A stretch of DNA of 64,000 bases from Janthinobacterium psychrotolerans (GTDB lineage: Bacteria; Pseudomonadota; Gammaproteobacteria; Burkholderiales; Burkholderiaceae_D), in the NCBI RefSeq assembly GCF_001677885.1, contig NZ_LOCQ01000047.1, forward strand, positions 1 to 64,000, written 5' to 3'. The first letter of the stretch is position 1. Each line of letters opens with the position of its first letter. A model generated the notes under the pieces. It did not search any database and was not told the origin of the DNA. It saw only the letters and a list, made by a program, of their open reading frames with translations. A program made the translations under genes and the position numbers. Below are positions 7,117-15,896 of this stretch, one piece after another.

Positions 7117-9360
7117 TTACGTAACAATATCTTTGGGAATGCTGAATGAGAATGTGGCGCCGGCACCCGGCGTCGATTCGGCCCACACCCGCCCGCCATG
7201 GCGCTCGATAATGCGGCGCACATTGGCCAGGCCGATGCCGGTGCCGGGAAAGTCTTCCATGCGATGCAGGCGCTGGAATACGCCGAACAGCTTGTGCACA
7301 TACTCCATATTGAAGCCGGCGCCATTGTCGGCCACGTGAAACACCACTTCCTGGGTGTTCTCGGTGGCGCTGATGGCGATGCGCGCCACTTCCTTGTGGC
7401 TGGTAAATTTGACGGCATTCGACAGCAGGTTGTACAGCGCCAGCTGGACGAAAGTCGGATCGGCCTTCACCGAAGGCAAGACGCCGATATCCCACTCCAC
7501 CTTGCGCTCGCGGATATCGAGCGCCAGCTTCTGGATGCAGCCGCGCACCAGCTCGGTCATATTGACGGGACTGGGGTGCAGGGCGGCACGGCCCATCTGC
7601 GAAAAACTCAGCAAGTCGTCGACCAGCTTGCCGGCCAGGCGCGCCGAATCCTTGATGTTTTTCAGGAAACGGCGGCGCTTTTCCAGGTCTTCCGCACCCG
7701 CCGTTTCCATCAGCAAGTCGGAAAAGCCGGCGATATGGCGCAGCGGCGCGCGCAGGTCGTGCGACACGGAATACGAAAACGCTTCGAGTTCCTTGTTGGC
7801 GCGGCCCAGTTCCTCGGCCAGCTCGGCCATTTGCTCGGCCCGTTCCAGCACGATGCCGAGCAGGGCGCCGCGAAACTCGACGGCCAGCTCGATCTCGCCG
7901 TCGTGCCACGGCGCGCTGATGCCATTGATGGTTTCGCGCCAGCTGGCAAAACTGCTGCGCGGCGTCAATTGCCCAGGCCCGCTCTTGTCCTGCGGCTGGC
8001 CGGCCCAGTCGATGGTCTGCACCACTTCCGGCCGGAACCACAGCAGATAATGCGGGTGGATGCGCGAAATCGACATCGACAGCAGGCCGCTGGCATTGCG
8101 CCTGTAGGCGCTGGCCGGCGCATGCAGGGCGCTCAGCTGATCGGTATGGAACACTTCGCCATGGCCGTTCGCGCCCAGCCACTGCACCAGCTCGCGCACC
8201 TCCTGCTCGTCGGGCGCGTCGCCGTAGGTCAGCACGCGGTCGTCGACAACGATGGCGGCGCCGTTCGCACGGGCAAAGCGCAACAGATCAGGAAACACGC
8301 CGCACAGGCTGTCGGCAAAGTCGGCCTTCTGCTGCGTCAGGCCAGCCAGCATGCTGACCATGGTGCGCCGCACTTCCAGGCGAAACTCCAGTTCGCCGGC
8401 GTCGCTGCGGCTCTCGATGCGCAGCGCCAGGATCTGCCCCAGCTGCTCGCACACGGTGCGCTGCTCGAACGCCACCGGCAGGGGCGTGGCGTTATGGCAG
8501 GAAATCAGGCCCCACAACTGCCCCTTGACGATCAGCGAGACCGACATCGACGCCAGGGTGCCCATGTTGCGCATATATTGCAGGTGGATCGGCGAGACGC
8601 TGCGCAAGGCCGCATGCGACAGGTCATTGGGCGCGCCGGTCAGCGGGTTGACATCAGGCAGCAGGCGCGCCGGCGTGTAATCGGCGTCGTGGATCAGGCG
8701 GATGCGGTTGAGCAGGTACAGCTCGCGCGCCTGGCGCGGAATATCGCTGGCGGGAAAGCGCTGCCCCAGGTAGTAGCCATAGCCCTCGGCCCGGCTTTCG
8801 GCCAGCACATGGCCATGGCCGTCGCGGTCGAACTGGTACACCATCACGCGGCCAAAACCGGTGACCTCGCGGATCTGCTGGGCGGCCAGGCCGCTCATCT
8901 CGGCGATATCGTGCACATCGTTGATTTTCAACAGAAAACTGCCCACCTTCGGATACAGGTAGCGAAAATCGGGCGGCGTGGCGCGGGTCACGACTTCGAA
9001 CTCCAGCATCAGCAGGCGGTCGAAAACATGGGCCAGCACATCGAAGTAGCGCTGGTTGCACACTTGGACGGTGCCCAGATGCGTGGGCTGCGCGCTCAGT
9101 TCCACGCGCGCCAGCTCGGCTTGCAGCTGCAAGGCGGCCCGTTCGCCCAGGATCGCCGGCAGCGCTTTGCCCAGCGCCTGCTCGCCGTCCACACCGGTAT
9201 GCTGTGCCAGGTTGGCCGACACCTGCACCACACGCCGCTCGCCCTCTTGCGGCAAGGCCAGCAAAAAGCCGTGCGGCTGGATGCTGCCGGGAATGCGGAT
9301 CGGCTCCTGGTCGCAGGCGGTGAGGTTGAACGTGGGCGGGGCAGTGGCGGCTGGCATCAT
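7117..9360 (-). CDS. bphP: Bacteriophytochrome sensor histidine kinase (PAS-GAF-PHY-HisKA-HATPase)
   Basis: This 747-residue red/far-red photoreceptor kinase binds biliverdin. The chromophore-attaching cysteine of bacterial phytochromes is present at C16 in LTACDQEPIRIPGSIQPHG. The GAF domain has FPASDIPRQARELY and the histidine-containing SPIHLQYMRNMG; the PHY domain has the tongue motif PRSSF. The kinase H-box is VSHDLRAPLRHI, with N-box LYNLLSNAVKFT and G boxes ADNGAGF and GTGIGLANV. The Rcp-type regulator follows nine bases downstream. No heme oxygenase gene (bphO) is next to it, so biliverdin must be supplied from elsewhere. A second ATG lies at the next codon, and no strong ribosome-binding site distinguishes the two. 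Confidence 0.93.
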   Translation of the reverse strand: MMPAATAPPTFNLTACDQEPIRIPGSIQPHGFLLALPQEGERRVVQVSANLAQHTGVDGEQALGKALPAILGERAALQLQAELARVELSAQPTHLGTVQVCNQRYFDVLAHVFDRLLMLEFEVVTRATPPDFRYLYPKVGSFLLKINDVHDIAEMSGLAAQQIREVTGFGRVMVYQFDRDGHGHVLAESRAEGYGYYLGQRFPASDIPRQARELYLLNRIRLIHDADYTPARLLPDVNPLTGAPNDLSHAALRSVSPIHLQYMRNMGTLASMSVSLIVKGQLWGLISCHNATPLPVAFEQRTVCEQLGQILALRIESRSDAGELEFRLEVRRTMVSMLAGLTQQKADFADSLCGVFPDLLRFARANGAAIVVDDRVLTYGDAPDEQEVRELVQWLGANGHGEVFHTDQLSALHAPASAYRRNASGLLSMSISRIHPHYLLWFRPEVVQTIDWAGQPQDKSGPGQLTPRSSFASWRETINGISAPWHDGEIELAVEFRGALLGIVLERAEQMAELAEELGRANKELEAFSYSVSHDLRAPLRHIAGFSDLLMETAGAEDLEKRRRFLKNIKDSARLAGKLVDDLLSFSQMGRAALHPSPVNMTELVRGCIQKLALDIRERKVEWDIGVLPSVKADPTFVQLALYNLLSNAVKFTSHKEVARIAISATENTQEVVFHVADNGAGFNMEYVHKLFGVFQRLHRMEDFPGTGIGLANVRRIIERHGGRVWAESTPGAGATFSFSIPKDIVT

Positions 9361-9547
9361 GGCGGGTATGTCGGCAACGCGGGCCGGTCAGGCGGTGGGA
9401 GTAGCATTATTGTACTAGAGGCCGATGACCTGCGCCGCACGTGATGGGCGCTGTTGCACGCTGTCGTGCATTTTCACCACGGCCCATTTGCATTACCATG
9501 CAGCCCAGCGCGGCTGGCGCATAGCCATTCTTATAGCAAGGTCAACG

Positions 9548-11908
9548 GTGCAATCTTTACAACAGGGCTTTATTTTGACCCGCCACTGGCGCGACACCCG
9601 CGACGGCACGCTGGTCGAGTTCTGGCTGGCCACCGACGACGGCCCGCGCCAGGCGCGCCTGCCGCCGCAGACTTCGGTCGCCTTTATACCGCTTGAACAG
9701 CAGGAACGGGCCGAACTGCTGCTGCGCGGCGAGCGCCATGCCGAACTGCGGCCGTTGACCCTGTGCGACTTTCACCATCGCCCGGTGCTGGGCCTGTATT
9801 GCAAGCAATACCGGCAGTTGCTGAAGCTGGAGAAACACTTGCGCGCGCACGGCGTGGACGTGTACGAGGCAGATATCCGCCCGCCCGAACGCTACCTGAT
9901 GGAACGCTTTATCACGGCGCCGGTGGTGTTCGAGGGCGAGCCCGGGCAGGAGCTGCACCTGAAACCCGCGCCCGGCTACCGCCCCACATTGAAACTGGCC
10001 TCGCTCGATATCGAAACGACGGCCCATGGCGAGCTGTATTCAATCGCCATCGAAGGCTGCGGCCAGCGCCAGGTGTATATGCTGGGGCCGAAAAACGGCG
10101 GCGACGAGGCGCTCGACTTTGACCTGGAATACTGCGCCAGCCGCGGCCAGCTGATCGAGCGCCTCAACCGCTGGATGGAACAGCACGACCCGGATGCCAT
10201 TATCGGCTGGAACGTGGTGCAGTTCGACCTGCGCGTGCTGCGCGAACAGGCCCAGCGCCACAAAGTGCCCCTGAAGCTGGGACGCGGCGGCGCCGAGCTG
10301 GAATGGCGCGAGCACGGCGGCAAGCAGGAACATTATTTTGCGGCCGCCGCCGGCCGATTGATCATCGACGGCATCGAGGCGCTGAAATCGGCGACCTGGA
10401 ATTTTTCCTCGTTCAGCCTGGACAACGTGGCGCAGACGCTGCTGGGCGAAGGTAAGTCGATCGACAATCCGTATCAGCGCATGGCCGAGATCGACCGCCG
10501 CTTTCGCGAAGACAAGCCGGCGCTGGCGCGCTACAACCTCAAGGACTGCGAACTGGTCACGCGCATCTTTGCCAAGACCGAGCTGCTGACCTTCTTGCTG
10601 GAGCGGGCCAGCGTGACGGGCCTGGCGGCCGACCGCAGCGGCGGCTCGGTGGCCGCTTTCGAGCACCTGTATTTGCCGCTGATGCACCGGCAGGGTTATG
10701 TGGCGCCCAACCTCGGCGACGTGCAGGGCGACAACAGCCCGGGCGGCTTCGTGATGGATTCGCGCTCGGGCCTGTACGACTCGGTGCTGGTGCTCGACTA
10801 CAAAAGCCTGTACCCGTCGATTATCCGCACCTTTCTGATCGATCCGGTGGGGCTGGTGGTGGGCACGCGCAAGGGTGAGGGTGAGCGCGAGGCAGATACC
10901 GTGCCCGGCTACCGGGGCGCGCAGTTTTCAAGGCTCAAACATTGTTTGCCGGCCATCGTCAAGCAGGTATGGCAAGGCCGCGAGACGGCCAAGCGCGAGC
11001 GCAACGCGCCACTGTCGCAGGCGCTGAAAATCATCATGAACGCCTTTTATGGCGTGCTGGGCTCAAGCGGCTGCCGTTTTTTCGACCCGCGCCTGGCCTC
11101 GTCGATCACCCTGCGCGGCCACGACATCATGCACCGCACGCGCGAGCTGATCACCGAACAGGGCTACCAGGTGATCTATGGCGACACCGATTCCACCTTT
11201 GTCTGGCTCAAGACCGCGCATGACGACGCTGCGGCCGGCAAGATCGGCCGTGCGCTGGTGGCGCAGGTCAACGACTGGTGGACGACCTATCTGCGCGAAG
11301 AATTCGGCCTCGACAGCGCGCTGGAACTGCAATTCGAAACCCATTACCGGCGTTTTTTGATGCCGACCATCCGCGGTTCGGAAGAAGGCAGCAAGAAGCG
11401 TTATGCCGGCCTGGTCGGCAAACCGGATGGCAGCGAAGAGATGGTCTACAAGGGCCTGGAAACGGTGCGCAGCGACTGGACCCCGCTGGCCCAGCAATTC
11501 CAGCAAGCCCTGTATCTGCGCGTCTTCCAGCGCGCGCCCTACCAGGACTATGTGCGTGACTATGTGGAACGCACCCTGGCCGGCGAGCACGACGCGCTGC
11601 TGGTGTACCGCAAGCGGCTGCGCCGCCCGCTCGACGACTACCAGCGCAACGTGCCGCCCCATGTGCGCGCCGCGCGCGCGGCCGACGCCTATAACCTGGC
11701 GCAAGGGCGGCCGCTGCAATACCAGAACGGCGGCTGGATCAGCTATGTGATCACGGTGGCCGGCCCTGAGCCGCTGGAGACGCAGCGCTCGAATATCGAC
11801 TACGAGCACTACCTGACCAAGCAGCTGCAGCCGGTGGCCGACGCGATATTGCCGTTCCTGGGCGACGACTTTTCCAAGCTGATTTCACGCCAACACGATC
11901 TATTTTGA
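9548..11908 (+). CDS. polB: DNA polymerase II (family B, 3'-5' proofreading)
   Basis: The product has 786 residues, about the length of E. coli Pol II. The GTG start at 9548 is preferred because [15 protein letters not shown] aligns with the E. coli N-terminus and AAGG lies upstream. The exonuclease motifs are [20 protein letters not shown] and YNLKDCELV. The polymerase motifs are [24 protein letters not shown] and [10 protein letters not shown]. Pol II takes part in replication restart and translesion synthesis and is LexA-regulated in E. coli; I saw no clear LexA box upstream, but did not scan exhaustively. It is divergent from bphP across about 190 bp. Confidence 0.95.
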   Translation: MQSLQQGFILTRHWRDTRDGTLVEFWLATDDGPRQARLPPQTSVAFIPLEQQERAELLLRGERHAELRPLTLCDFHHRPVLGLYCKQYRQLLKLEKHLRAHGVDVYEADIRPPERYLMERFITAPVVFEGEPGQELHLKPAPGYRPTLKLASLDIETTAHGELYSIAIEGCGQRQVYMLGPKNGGDEALDFDLEYCASRGQLIERLNRWMEQHDPDAIIGWNVVQFDLRVLREQAQRHKVPLKLGRGGAELEWREHGGKQEHYFAAAAGRLIIDGIEALKSATWNFSSFSLDNVAQTLLGEGKSIDNPYQRMAEIDRRFREDKPALARYNLKDCELVTRIFAKTELLTFLLERASVTGLAADRSGGSVAAFEHLYLPLMHRQGYVAPNLGDVQGDNSPGGFVMDSRSGLYDSVLVLDYKSLYPSIIRTFLIDPVGLVVGTRKGEGEREADTVPGYRGAQFSRLKHCLPAIVKQVWQGRETAKRERNAPLSQALKIIMNAFYGVLGSSGCRFFDPRLASSITLRGHDIMHRTRELITEQGYQVIYGDTDSTFVWLKTAHDDAAAGKIGRALVAQVNDWWTTYLREEFGLDSALELQFETHYRRFLMPTIRGSEEGSKKRYAGLVGKPDGSEEMVYKGLETVRSDWTPLAQQFQQALYLRVFQRAPYQDYVRDYVERTLAGEHDALLVYRKRLRRPLDDYQRNVPPHVRAARAADAYNLAQGRPLQYQNGGWISYVITVAGPEPLETQRSNIDYEHYLTKQLQPVADAILPFLGDDFSKLISRQHDLF

Positions 11909-12156
11909 AACGATTTTGCTTGCCTTGCCCCTGCCATGAGGTAATATCGGCGCCTGCCCGGCCTCGGCCACAGGCGCAAGCCCCGGCACAGGCGTAAAAT
12001 ACGCCATGGCGAAAGAATAAGAGCTGTACCAGTGACAAGAAGATGCGCCCCGGCCGCGATGACAGGGCTGAAGTGGCGCATACCGCACCGATGTTGAACC
12101 AGCAAGCACGGCGGCCTCGCTTGCCCCCTGCCTGTTATTTTTAGATTGAATACACC

Positions 12157-13479
12157 ATGACCCAGATCACGTCCTTGAGAGACATTCCGCAAAAAAACAT
12201 CTTCCGCAAAGGCGATACCTTCGTGCTGTTTGGCGAGCTGTTCGGCCGGGGCTATGTCAATGGCCTGCTGGACGAAGCGCGCAAGGCGGGCATGAACATC
12301 GTCGGCATGACGGTCGGCCGCCGCGATGAGAACCTGGCGCTGCGCCCGCTGAACGCGGAAGAGCTGGCCGAAGCCGAAGCCAACCTCGGTGGCCGCATCA
12401 TCAATGTGCCGCTGATGGCCGGTTTCGACCTGGACGCCCCCGCCGGCGAACCGACCCCGACCGCCCTGCTGGCCGACCTGACCCTGAAAAGCTGGCAGGA
12501 AGACAAGCTGGACTGGGAAAAGATCGAGCGTTCACGCGCAGCCGGCACGGCCCGCTTCACCGCCTCGGTGGCGAAAGCCATGGCCGAACTGGACAGCCTG
12601 ATTCCTGACGGCAGCAATGTGTATTTCGCCCACACCATGGCCGGCGGCATCCCGAAGGTCAAGGTCTTCCTGGCCATTGCCAACCGCATCTACAAAGGCC
12701 GCGGCGAGCGCTTCATGTCTTCGCGCGCCCTGCTCGACAGCGACCTGGGCAAGCTGATCCTGATGAACTTCGACGAAGTCACCGCCAATACCCTGCAGCA
12801 CCTGATCGACGGCAGCGCCGCCATACGCAATCGCATCGAGCAGCAAGGTGGCCAGGTGCGCTACAGCGCCTACGGCTACCACGGCACCGAGATCCTGATC
12901 GACGGCAAGTACCAGTGGCAGACCTACAGCAACTACACCCAGGGCCTGGCCAAGATGCGCCTGGAAAACGTGGCCAAGGCCGCGTGGGACAAGGGCATCA
13001 AGGCCACCGTCTTCAACTGCCCGGAAATCCGCACCAACTCGTCCGACATTTTTGTCGGCGTGGAACTGTCGCTGTTCCCCCTGCTCGACGCCCTGAAAAA
13101 AGAAGGCGGCGGCGGCTGGGCCGAACAGCAATGGGAAACCTGCCAGGCCCTGCTGGAAGACGGCACCTCGCTGCAAGACCTGCTCGACCGCATTGCCGCC
13201 TACAACGGCGACGCCACCAGCGTCCACTTCCGCAACTTCGCCGCCTGGCCAATGGACAACACGCCGGAACTGGCCGAAGTGATGATCGGCACCTCCGACG
13301 ACATCACCAAGCTGCACAAGGACCGCAAGGAACTGATCACCGACCACCTGAGTTCCTTGGTACTGGAAGGCACGGGCCCGCTGATGTTCCACGCCATGTC
13401 GGACCCGCAAGCGCCCGTCGTCTGGCTCAACCACGACATCATCGCGCGCCAGCTGAGCGCGGTGCATAACCCGGCCTAA
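12157..13479 (+). CDS. Probable FabMG-type enoyl-ACP reductase family protein
   Basis: A 440-residue protein with Rossmann-like N-terminal features (DTFVLFGELFGRGYVNGLLDEARKAG, then MTVGRRDENLALRPLNAEEL). I recognise this from memory as the family annotated FabMG, first known from soil-metagenome triclosan resistance and shown to reduce enoyl-ACP with NADH in type II fatty acid synthesis. The match is by recollection of the N-terminal block and the YFAHTMAGGIPK, YGYHGTEILIDG and NCPEIRTNSSD segments, not by a search. It stands alone, preceded by 248 bp of non-coding sequence and followed by a hairpin terminator. No fatty-acid synthesis gene is nearby. If the assignment is wrong, it is a conserved protein of unknown function. 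Confidence 0.6.
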   Translation: MTQITSLRDIPQKNIFRKGDTFVLFGELFGRGYVNGLLDEARKAGMNIVGMTVGRRDENLALRPLNAEELAEAEANLGGRIINVPLMAGFDLDAPAGEPTPTALLADLTLKSWQEDKLDWEKIERSRAAGTARFTASVAKAMAELDSLIPDGSNVYFAHTMAGGIPKVKVFLAIANRIYKGRGERFMSSRALLDSDLGKLILMNFDEVTANTLQHLIDGSAAIRNRIEQQGGQVRYSAYGYHGTEILIDGKYQWQTYSNYTQGLAKMRLENVAKAAWDKGIKATVFNCPEIRTNSSDIFVGVELSLFPLLDALKKEGGGGWAEQQWETCQALLEDGTSLQDLLDRIAAYNGDATSVHFRNFAAWPMDNTPELAEVMIGTSDDITKLHKDRKELITDHLSSLVLEGTGPLMFHAMSDPQAPVVWLNHDIIARQLSAVHNPA

Positions 13480-13498
13480 GCTGCTGCCGTAGCCCTGC

Positions 13499-13534
13499 AA
13501 CGCCGCCCCTGGTACCTGCCTGCGGCGGCGTTTT
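13499..13534 (+). terminator. Rho-independent terminator after the FabMG-type gene
   Basis: AACGCCGCC and GGCGGCGTT form a nine-pair stem around a 16-base loop, ending in TTTT. It lies 19 bases after the stop at 13479. Confidence 0.7.
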
Positions 13535-13589
13535 GCATGGCGAATGCGCTAGCGCGCAAACGGTATAAATGATAGGCAAAGCAAAAAAC

Positions 13590-13617
13590 TTGCCGGATCA
13601 CGATAAATCAGTAATAA
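13590..13617 (+). promoter_or_regulatory. Likely sigma-70 promoter of tRNA-Leu
   Basis: TTGCCG at 13590-13595 and TAATAA at 13612-13617 are separated by 16 bp, followed by a GC-rich discriminator (GCGTCTCGCG) of the kind seen at stable-RNA promoters. The tRNA begins at 13631. Inferred from sequence only. Confidence 0.5.
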
Positions 13618-13630
13618 TGCGTCTCGCGTT

Positions 13631-13717
13631 GCCGGGATGGCGGAATAGGTAGACGCACGGGACTCAAAATCCCGCGCTGGAAACAGCGTGCCGGTTCGAT
13701 TCCGGCTCCCGGCACCA
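13631..13717 (+). tRNA. tRNA-Leu (anticodon CAA)
   Basis: The acceptor arms GCCGGGA and TCCCGGC pair, CCA is encoded at 13715-13717, the anticodon arm is CGGGA-CTCAAAA-TCCCG with anticodon CAA, there is a long variable arm (GCGCTGGAAACAGCGT), and the T-loop is TTCGATT. The long variable arm and the anticodon identify a class II tRNA reading UUG. Its 3' end is the attachment site of an integrative element now reduced to a scar downstream. Confidence 0.96.
13695..13710 (+). repeat. Attachment-site core, tRNA-proximal copy (attL-like)
   Basis: TTCGATTCCGGCTCCC in the T-arm and acceptor of tRNA-Leu is repeated exactly at 15154-15169. The pair brackets an integrase fragment, as expected for an element integrated into a tRNA 3' end. 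Confidence 0.8.
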
Positions 13718-13840
13718 CCAGACATTATCTAGAAGCACCGAAAAGGCCATAAAATCCAATGTTATCAAGGGTTTAGTGGCTTTTTTTACGTCTATCCCAT
13801 CCGGCTTTATCCCGATTAAACCCGACAAAAACCACTAGTC

Positions 13841-13870
13841 ATTACGCACGAATTACGCAATGATTACGCA
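13841..13870 (+). repeat. Three ATTACGCA repeats phased at 11 bp, upstream of the integrase remnant
   Basis: ATTACGCA begins at 13841, 13852 and 13863, an exact 11-bp period (one helical turn), ending 14 bases before the integrase ATG. The position between att core and integrase suggests arm-type binding sites for the integrase or a directionality factor, or autoregulatory sites. The function is inferred. Confidence 0.6.
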
Positions 13871-13884
13871 CCAACGGGGGATCA

Positions 13885-14454
13885 ATGGCATCATTTAGAA
13901 AACATAAGTCAGGATGGCGAGTAGAAATTTTTGTCCAAGGCACACGGGAGTCCGGGGTATTTTCAACCAAGGCTGAGGCATCATCCTGGGCGGCCGAGCG
14001 CGAGTCGCAGCTGCGGCGCAGCGATGCTTCAGGCATCGTCCTGGAAAAAACCTGCCCGCAGGCATTCGAGCGGTACCGTGACGAAGTTTCCGTCCACAAA
14101 AAAGGCGCACGCTGGGAAACTATCCGACTGGCGGCGATCGCAAGTCACCTGGTCGCAGGCAAGAAGCTGGGCGAATACCTCATCGCTGAAGTTACGCCTG
14201 ACATTTTGGGACAGTGGCGCGACATGCGTCTCAAAACAGTATTGGGGTCGACGGTCAATCGGGATCTCAATCTGATTTCTCATGTCTTCACCACTGCCCG
14301 CCGCGAATGGAAGTGGGCCGCCAAAAGCCCGACTGCTGATGTTCGCCGCCCTAAAGACCCACCGCCCAGGGACCGCCTGATCAGCCAGGAAGAGATTGAC
14401 AGGATCTGCCTGGCTCTTGGCTACGACGGGCAGTTCACTCCGGATGTTGCATAA
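13885..14454 (+). pseudogene. Phage-type tyrosine recombinase (integrase), C-terminal catalytic domain missing
   Basis: The frame starts with ATG after GGGGG and encodes 189 residues. The N-terminus (FRKHKSGWRVEIFVQGTRES to about residue 55) looks like an arm-type DNA-binding domain, followed by a SAM-like core-binding domain to about residue 165 (LGSTVNRDLNLISHVFTTA). Homologous integrases run to about 320-380 residues and carry the R-H-R-Y catalytic set in the part absent here. Similarity stops near ISQEEIDRICLALGYD, and the last codons run into the 3' end of the convergent VOC gene, so a deletion joined the two. It cannot be a working recombinase. Confidence 0.85.
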
Positions 14455-14887
14455 GTTCTATGGTGTGGCCGTCAGGTCCTCGGGTGTAGACCATGATTGT
14501 TCCGCTAGGCGCAGTTTGCGGTTCGCCGGTTGCCGTCCATCCATAAGGGGCCATGCGATTTAGCATTGCGCGAAGATCGGTCACGGCAAACGTCAAATGA
14601 GCCGAACCGACGTCGCATGGACGTTGTTTCAAAACCACGCGATCTTCCGGCGAATCGTACTCAATCAGCTCAACTCTATATCCATCGGGGCCCTCCAGGA
14701 GAGCGTTTCTTAAATAAGCCCCCGACACGCCGACCACTTGTTCCATCGCGTGCCCACCGCCAAGTTCTTTGCGATACACGAGTTGAAAGCCGAGGACCTC
14801 AGTCCAGAAATCAAGTACGCCATTGATCGACGCGACAGTCAGCCCAGTGTGCTCGGTGCGCAATACGGTAGAGGTTTGGTCCTTCAT
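14435..14887 (-). CDS. VOC (glyoxalase/bleomycin-resistance) superfamily protein
   Basis: This 150-residue protein has two beta-alpha-beta-beta-beta repeats. Possible metal ligands in the family pattern are H13 (TEHTGLTV), E73 (YRVELIEY), H97 (GSAHLTFAV) and E144 (GHTIELMQ). VOC proteins bind a divalent metal and act as lyases, dioxygenases or drug-binding proteins; no substrate can be named. It lies inside the tRNA-Leu scar between the two att repeats, overlaps the broken integrase frame by 20 bp, and looks less GC-rich than surrounding genes, so it is probably cargo of the lost element. Confidence 0.75.
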   Translation of the reverse strand: MKDQTSTVLRTEHTGLTVASINGVLDFWTEVLGFQLVYRKELGGGHAMEQVVGVSGAYLRNALLEGPDGYRVELIEYDSPEDRVVLKQRPCDVGSAHLTFAVTDLRAMLNRMAPYGWTATGEPQTAPSGTIMVYTRGPDGHTIELMQHPE

Positions 14888-15153
14888 AGGTGCATCCTGT
14901 TCACAGTCGAGGCCGCAGATTTATGCGAGCGTTAAGAATCCAGTCCGGATTTCCCCCATTACTTTAACAGATGACCGTCATGGGGCGTAAGCGGACACCG
15001 CGATAGAGAAGCCGACGCCTCAAAAAAATCGCAGCAGTTTTCGGCCATGCTTTTCAAGAAAGTATTCCCTCGCTGCCGATACTTGCTGGGAGGAAAATAC
15101 AAAATCAAAAAAATCATCGGGATTACTAGCATTTCTGAGTTGACATAGCGGTT

Positions 15154-15169
15154 TTCGATTCCGGCTCCC
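15154..15169 (+). repeat. Attachment-site core, distal copy (attR-like)
   Basis: TTCGATTCCGGCTCCC repeats the 3' part of tRNA-Leu at 13695-13710 without the rest of the tRNA; CACCA follows one base later. It marks the far edge of the integrated segment of about 1.46 kb. Confidence 0.8.
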
Positions 15170-15207
15170 CACCAAAGGATCACGTCCTACCGTATTAAGA
15201 AACATCA

Positions 15208-15240
15208 AAACCCGCTCTTCTCATAGGAGGCGCGGGTTTT
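15208..15240 (+). terminator. Rho-independent terminator, probably that of tRNA-Leu before integration
   Basis: AAACCCGC pairs with GCGGGTTT and is followed by a long T run on the plus strand. Without the integrated segment it would sit about 55 bases downstream of the tRNA. Confidence 0.75.
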
Positions 15241-15280
15241 TTTTGTGATCATCACCGGCGCCAGGCCAGTTCGCCACCCG

Positions 15281-15859
15281 TTATCCAAACGGCCTGACTC
15301 CAAACAGCACACCATGCAGCCAGAAGGCGAGCAGTACCCATAGCGCGACGCCGGCAACGATGGCAATCAAGGTGCCGCGCAGCGTGCCGGCGGGGTAATG
15401 CGTCACTGCGCGGCGGTCGCGGCCGATGGCGGAGACGAGGTCGGCGCTGGACCAGAGCAGGAAGCTGCCGAACAGCAGCAAGTCCGCCAACGTACCGTTG
15501 GACAACAGGTGTGCCACGGCCCACAATTGCGTGCCCAGCAGCATCGGATGATGGAGCCTGGCCTTGATGGAGTTGCGCGGCACGTTGGCGGCCGCCAGCA
15601 GTACCAGGGAAAACAGCATGAGCAAACCGCTGAGATGGCGCAGGGCCGTCGGCGGCGACCACAGGGCCACCGGCTGCTGGCGCGCCAGGCCGTAGCCCCA
15701 GATGACCAAGATCAGGCCAGCCAGCGCGGCGACCGAATACACACCCTTCCATTTTTTTTCGCCGAGGCGCGCCAGTTGGGCGCCGCGCCAGCCATCGGCC
15801 ACGATGCGTACCGAGTGTACGCCCAGAAACAGTAACAAGCCTGCGATCAGAACGGTCAT
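15281..15859 (-). CDS. NnrU family integral membrane protein
   Basis: A 192-residue polytopic protein with about six hydrophobic segments, starting MTVLIAGLLLFLGVHSVRIV. The features RNSIKARLHHPMLLGTQLWAVAHLLSNG and LLWSSADLVSAIGRDRR are typical of NnrU, a family named from denitrifiers and related in fold to isoprenylcysteine methyltransferase-like membrane proteins. Its biochemical role is not established, and no denitrification gene is nearby. Start 15859 was chosen because the upstream extension is charged and non-conserved. Confidence 0.82.
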   Translation of the reverse strand: MTVLIAGLLLFLGVHSVRIVADGWRGAQLARLGEKKWKGVYSVAALAGLILVIWGYGLARQQPVALWSPPTALRHLSGLLMLFSLVLLAAANVPRNSIKARLHHPMLLGTQLWAVAHLLSNGTLADLLLFGSFLLWSSADLVSAIGRDRRAVTHYPAGTLRGTLIAIVAGVALWVLLAFWLHGVLFGVRPFG

Positions 15860-15896
15860 GCTGTGTCCTTTCCAAGGTATCGCCGATGGAGCCGGG

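Larger units (their letters stand above)
14888..15280. other. Non-coding remainder of the integrated element and the displaced tRNA terminator
   Basis: No convincing gene is visible in these 393 bases. The sequence to about 15150 looks less GC-rich than its surroundings and is probably element DNA. It contains the distal att repeat at 15154-15169 and then a rho-independent terminator at 15208-15240 that fits the original downstream end of the tRNA-Leu transcript. Confidence 0.6.

Noticed and set aside
7198..9444. Open frame of about 750 codons on the plus strand opposite bphP
   Set aside because: High-GC antisense shadow. The minus-strand frame has every phytochrome and kinase motif; the opposite frame is rich in His, Gln, Arg and Ala without any domain.
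11950..11977. GCGCCTG...CAGGCGC hairpin after polB as a terminator
   Set aside because: Seven-pair stem with a long loop and no T tract; too weak to call.
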